The position numbers and the translations under genes were made by a program. A stretch of DNA of 28,968 nt. Source: Tubiluchus corallicola. Lineage: Eukaryota; Priapulida; Priapulimorpha; Priapulimorphida; Tubiluchidae. The stretch is from NCBI GenBank assembly GCA_030141605.1, contig JAQGDQ010000591.1:105024-133991 (forward strand), read 5' to 3'. A model generated the notes under the pieces. The model worked only from the letters and a program-made list of their open reading frames with translations, was not told the origin of the DNA and ran no database searches. Within the stretch, counting starts at the first letter, position 1, and every line of letters starts with the position of its first letter. Below, piece after piece: positions 27,950-28,968 of this stretch.

Positions 27950-28968
27950 GTTAACACGTTCACTCAGTACTAAGTTTAACAACACGTTCACTCAGTACCA
28001 AGTTCAACAACACGTTCACTCAGTACTAAGTTCAACAACACGTTCACTCAGTACCAAGTTCAACAACACGTTCACTCAGTACCAACAAGTTCAACAACAC
28101 GTTCACTCAGTACAAGTCAACAACACGTTCACTCAGTACAGTTCAACAACACGTTCACTCAGTACTAAGTTTAACAACACGTTCACTCAGTACCAAGTTC
28201 AACAACACGTTCACTCAGTACTAAGTTCAACAACACGTTCACTCAGTACCAAGTTCAACAACACGTTCACTCAGTACCAAGTGCAACAACACGTTCACTC
28301 AGGACTAAGTGCAACAACACGTTCACTCAGTACCAAGTTCAACAACACGTTCACTCAGTACTAAGTTCAACAACACGTTCACTCAGTACTAAGTTCAACA
28401 ACACGTTCACTCAGTACTAAGTTTAACAACACGTTCACTCAGTACCAAGTTCAACAACACGTTCACTCAGTACTAAGTTCAACAACACGTTCACTCAGTA
28501 CCAAGTTCAACAACACGTTCACTCAGTACCAAGTTCAACAACACGTTCACTCAGTACTGAGTTCAACATCACGTTCACTCAGTACTAAGTTCAACAACAC
28601 GTTCACTCAGTACCAAGTGCAACAACACGTTCACTCAGTACTAAGTTCATCATCACGTTCACTCAGTACTAAGTTCAACAACACGTTCACTCAGTACCAA
28701 GTGCAACAACACGTTCACTCAGTACTGAGTTCAACATCACGTTCACTCAGTACTAAGTTCAACAACACGTTCACTCAGTACCAAGTGCAACAACACGTTC
28801 ACTCAGTACTAAGTTCATCAACACGTTCACTCAGTACTAAGTTCAACAACATGTTCACTCAGTACTAAGTTCAACAACACGTTCACTCAGTACTAAGTTC
28901 AACAACACGTTCACTCAGTACTAAGTTCAACAACACGTTCACTCAGTACCAAGTTCAACAACACGTTC
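27950..28968 (+). repeat. 28-bp minisatellite, about 36 units, cut by the window end
   Basis: Unit: AAGTTCAACAACACGTTCAC then TCAGTACC or TCAGTACT. Units vary in recurring ways (AGTTT, AGTGC, ACATC, CATCATC, and shortened forms near 28095-28145). Blocks of variant units recur, so there is a second level of repetition. Long open frames run through it because three units make 84 bp. I treat these as by-products. Confidence 0.95.

Noticed and set aside
27783-28868. Gln/His/Ser/Thr-rich open frames over the 28-bp minisatellite
   Set aside because: Explained by the 84 bp super-period of the repeat. No signal peptide or flanking coding sequence I could recognise, so not listed as a gene.

Overview
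This is AT-rich animal (metazoan) genomic DNA. Genes are split into small exons with GT-AG introns, coding sequence is sparse, and repeats dominate. The mix of an IR-like ionotropic glutamate receptor relic, EAR (epilepsy-associated repeat) domains, an RTE/BovB-type LINE and long micro- and minisatellites would suit a marine protostome, perhaps a mollusc or another lophotrochozoan. That placement is a guess; the sequence proves only animal.

The main gene is on the minus strand, from about 23.58 kb down to 16.38 kb. Seven exons join with matching phases at all six junctions into a 304-residue DHHC-type protein S-acyltransferase of the ZDHHC9/14/18 group. It has the DPG motif, the cysteine-rich domain, DHHC, TTxE and the C-terminal NP-containing segment. 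The fifth intron looks like a textbook U12-type AT-AC intron (5' ATATCCTTT, branch site TTCTTGACT, 3' AC 12 nt further on). The usual CPWV after DHH is replaced by CHYT, although the catalytic Cys is kept. Its introns hold a frameshifted glutamate-receptor relic and a possible C-type-lectin relic (both antisense to the gene), low-complexity tracts and copies of a roughly 260 bp dispersed repeat.

Layout: 1-1440, no recognised gene, one imperfect foldback. 1449-2090, a TA microsatellite and a long compound GTA/GCA/GGTAGT microsatellite. 2231-2465 (or 2495), a plus-strand exon coding EAR/EPTP repeats. 3385-6660, a roughly 1 kb tandemly repeated unit (parts A and B) interrupted by a 1.3 kb block. 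That block returns inverted at 15130-16375, so about 9.4 kb is bracketed by inverted arms. Between the arms (about 8230-15125) lies a higher-order repeat: four arrays of a 55 bp unit (5, 28, 6 and 12 copies) alternating with an 850-930 bp spacer. 16380-23578, the DHHC gene. 25005-25980, a 5'-truncated RTE-type LINE whose reading frame is broken by fifteen tandem 11 bp units. 26010-26365, another inverted copy of part A. 26470-26740 and 27200-27466, copies of the dispersed repeat. 27950 to the window end, a 28 bp minisatellite that runs off the edge.

Only the DHHC enzyme and the EAR exon look like functional host coding sequence. The most informative observations are the U12 intron, the unusual DHHC active-site neighbourhood, and a receptor-like fragment that occurs both beside the DHHC gene and fused to the left repeat arm, which suggests segmental duplication or gene-fragment capture by the repeat.
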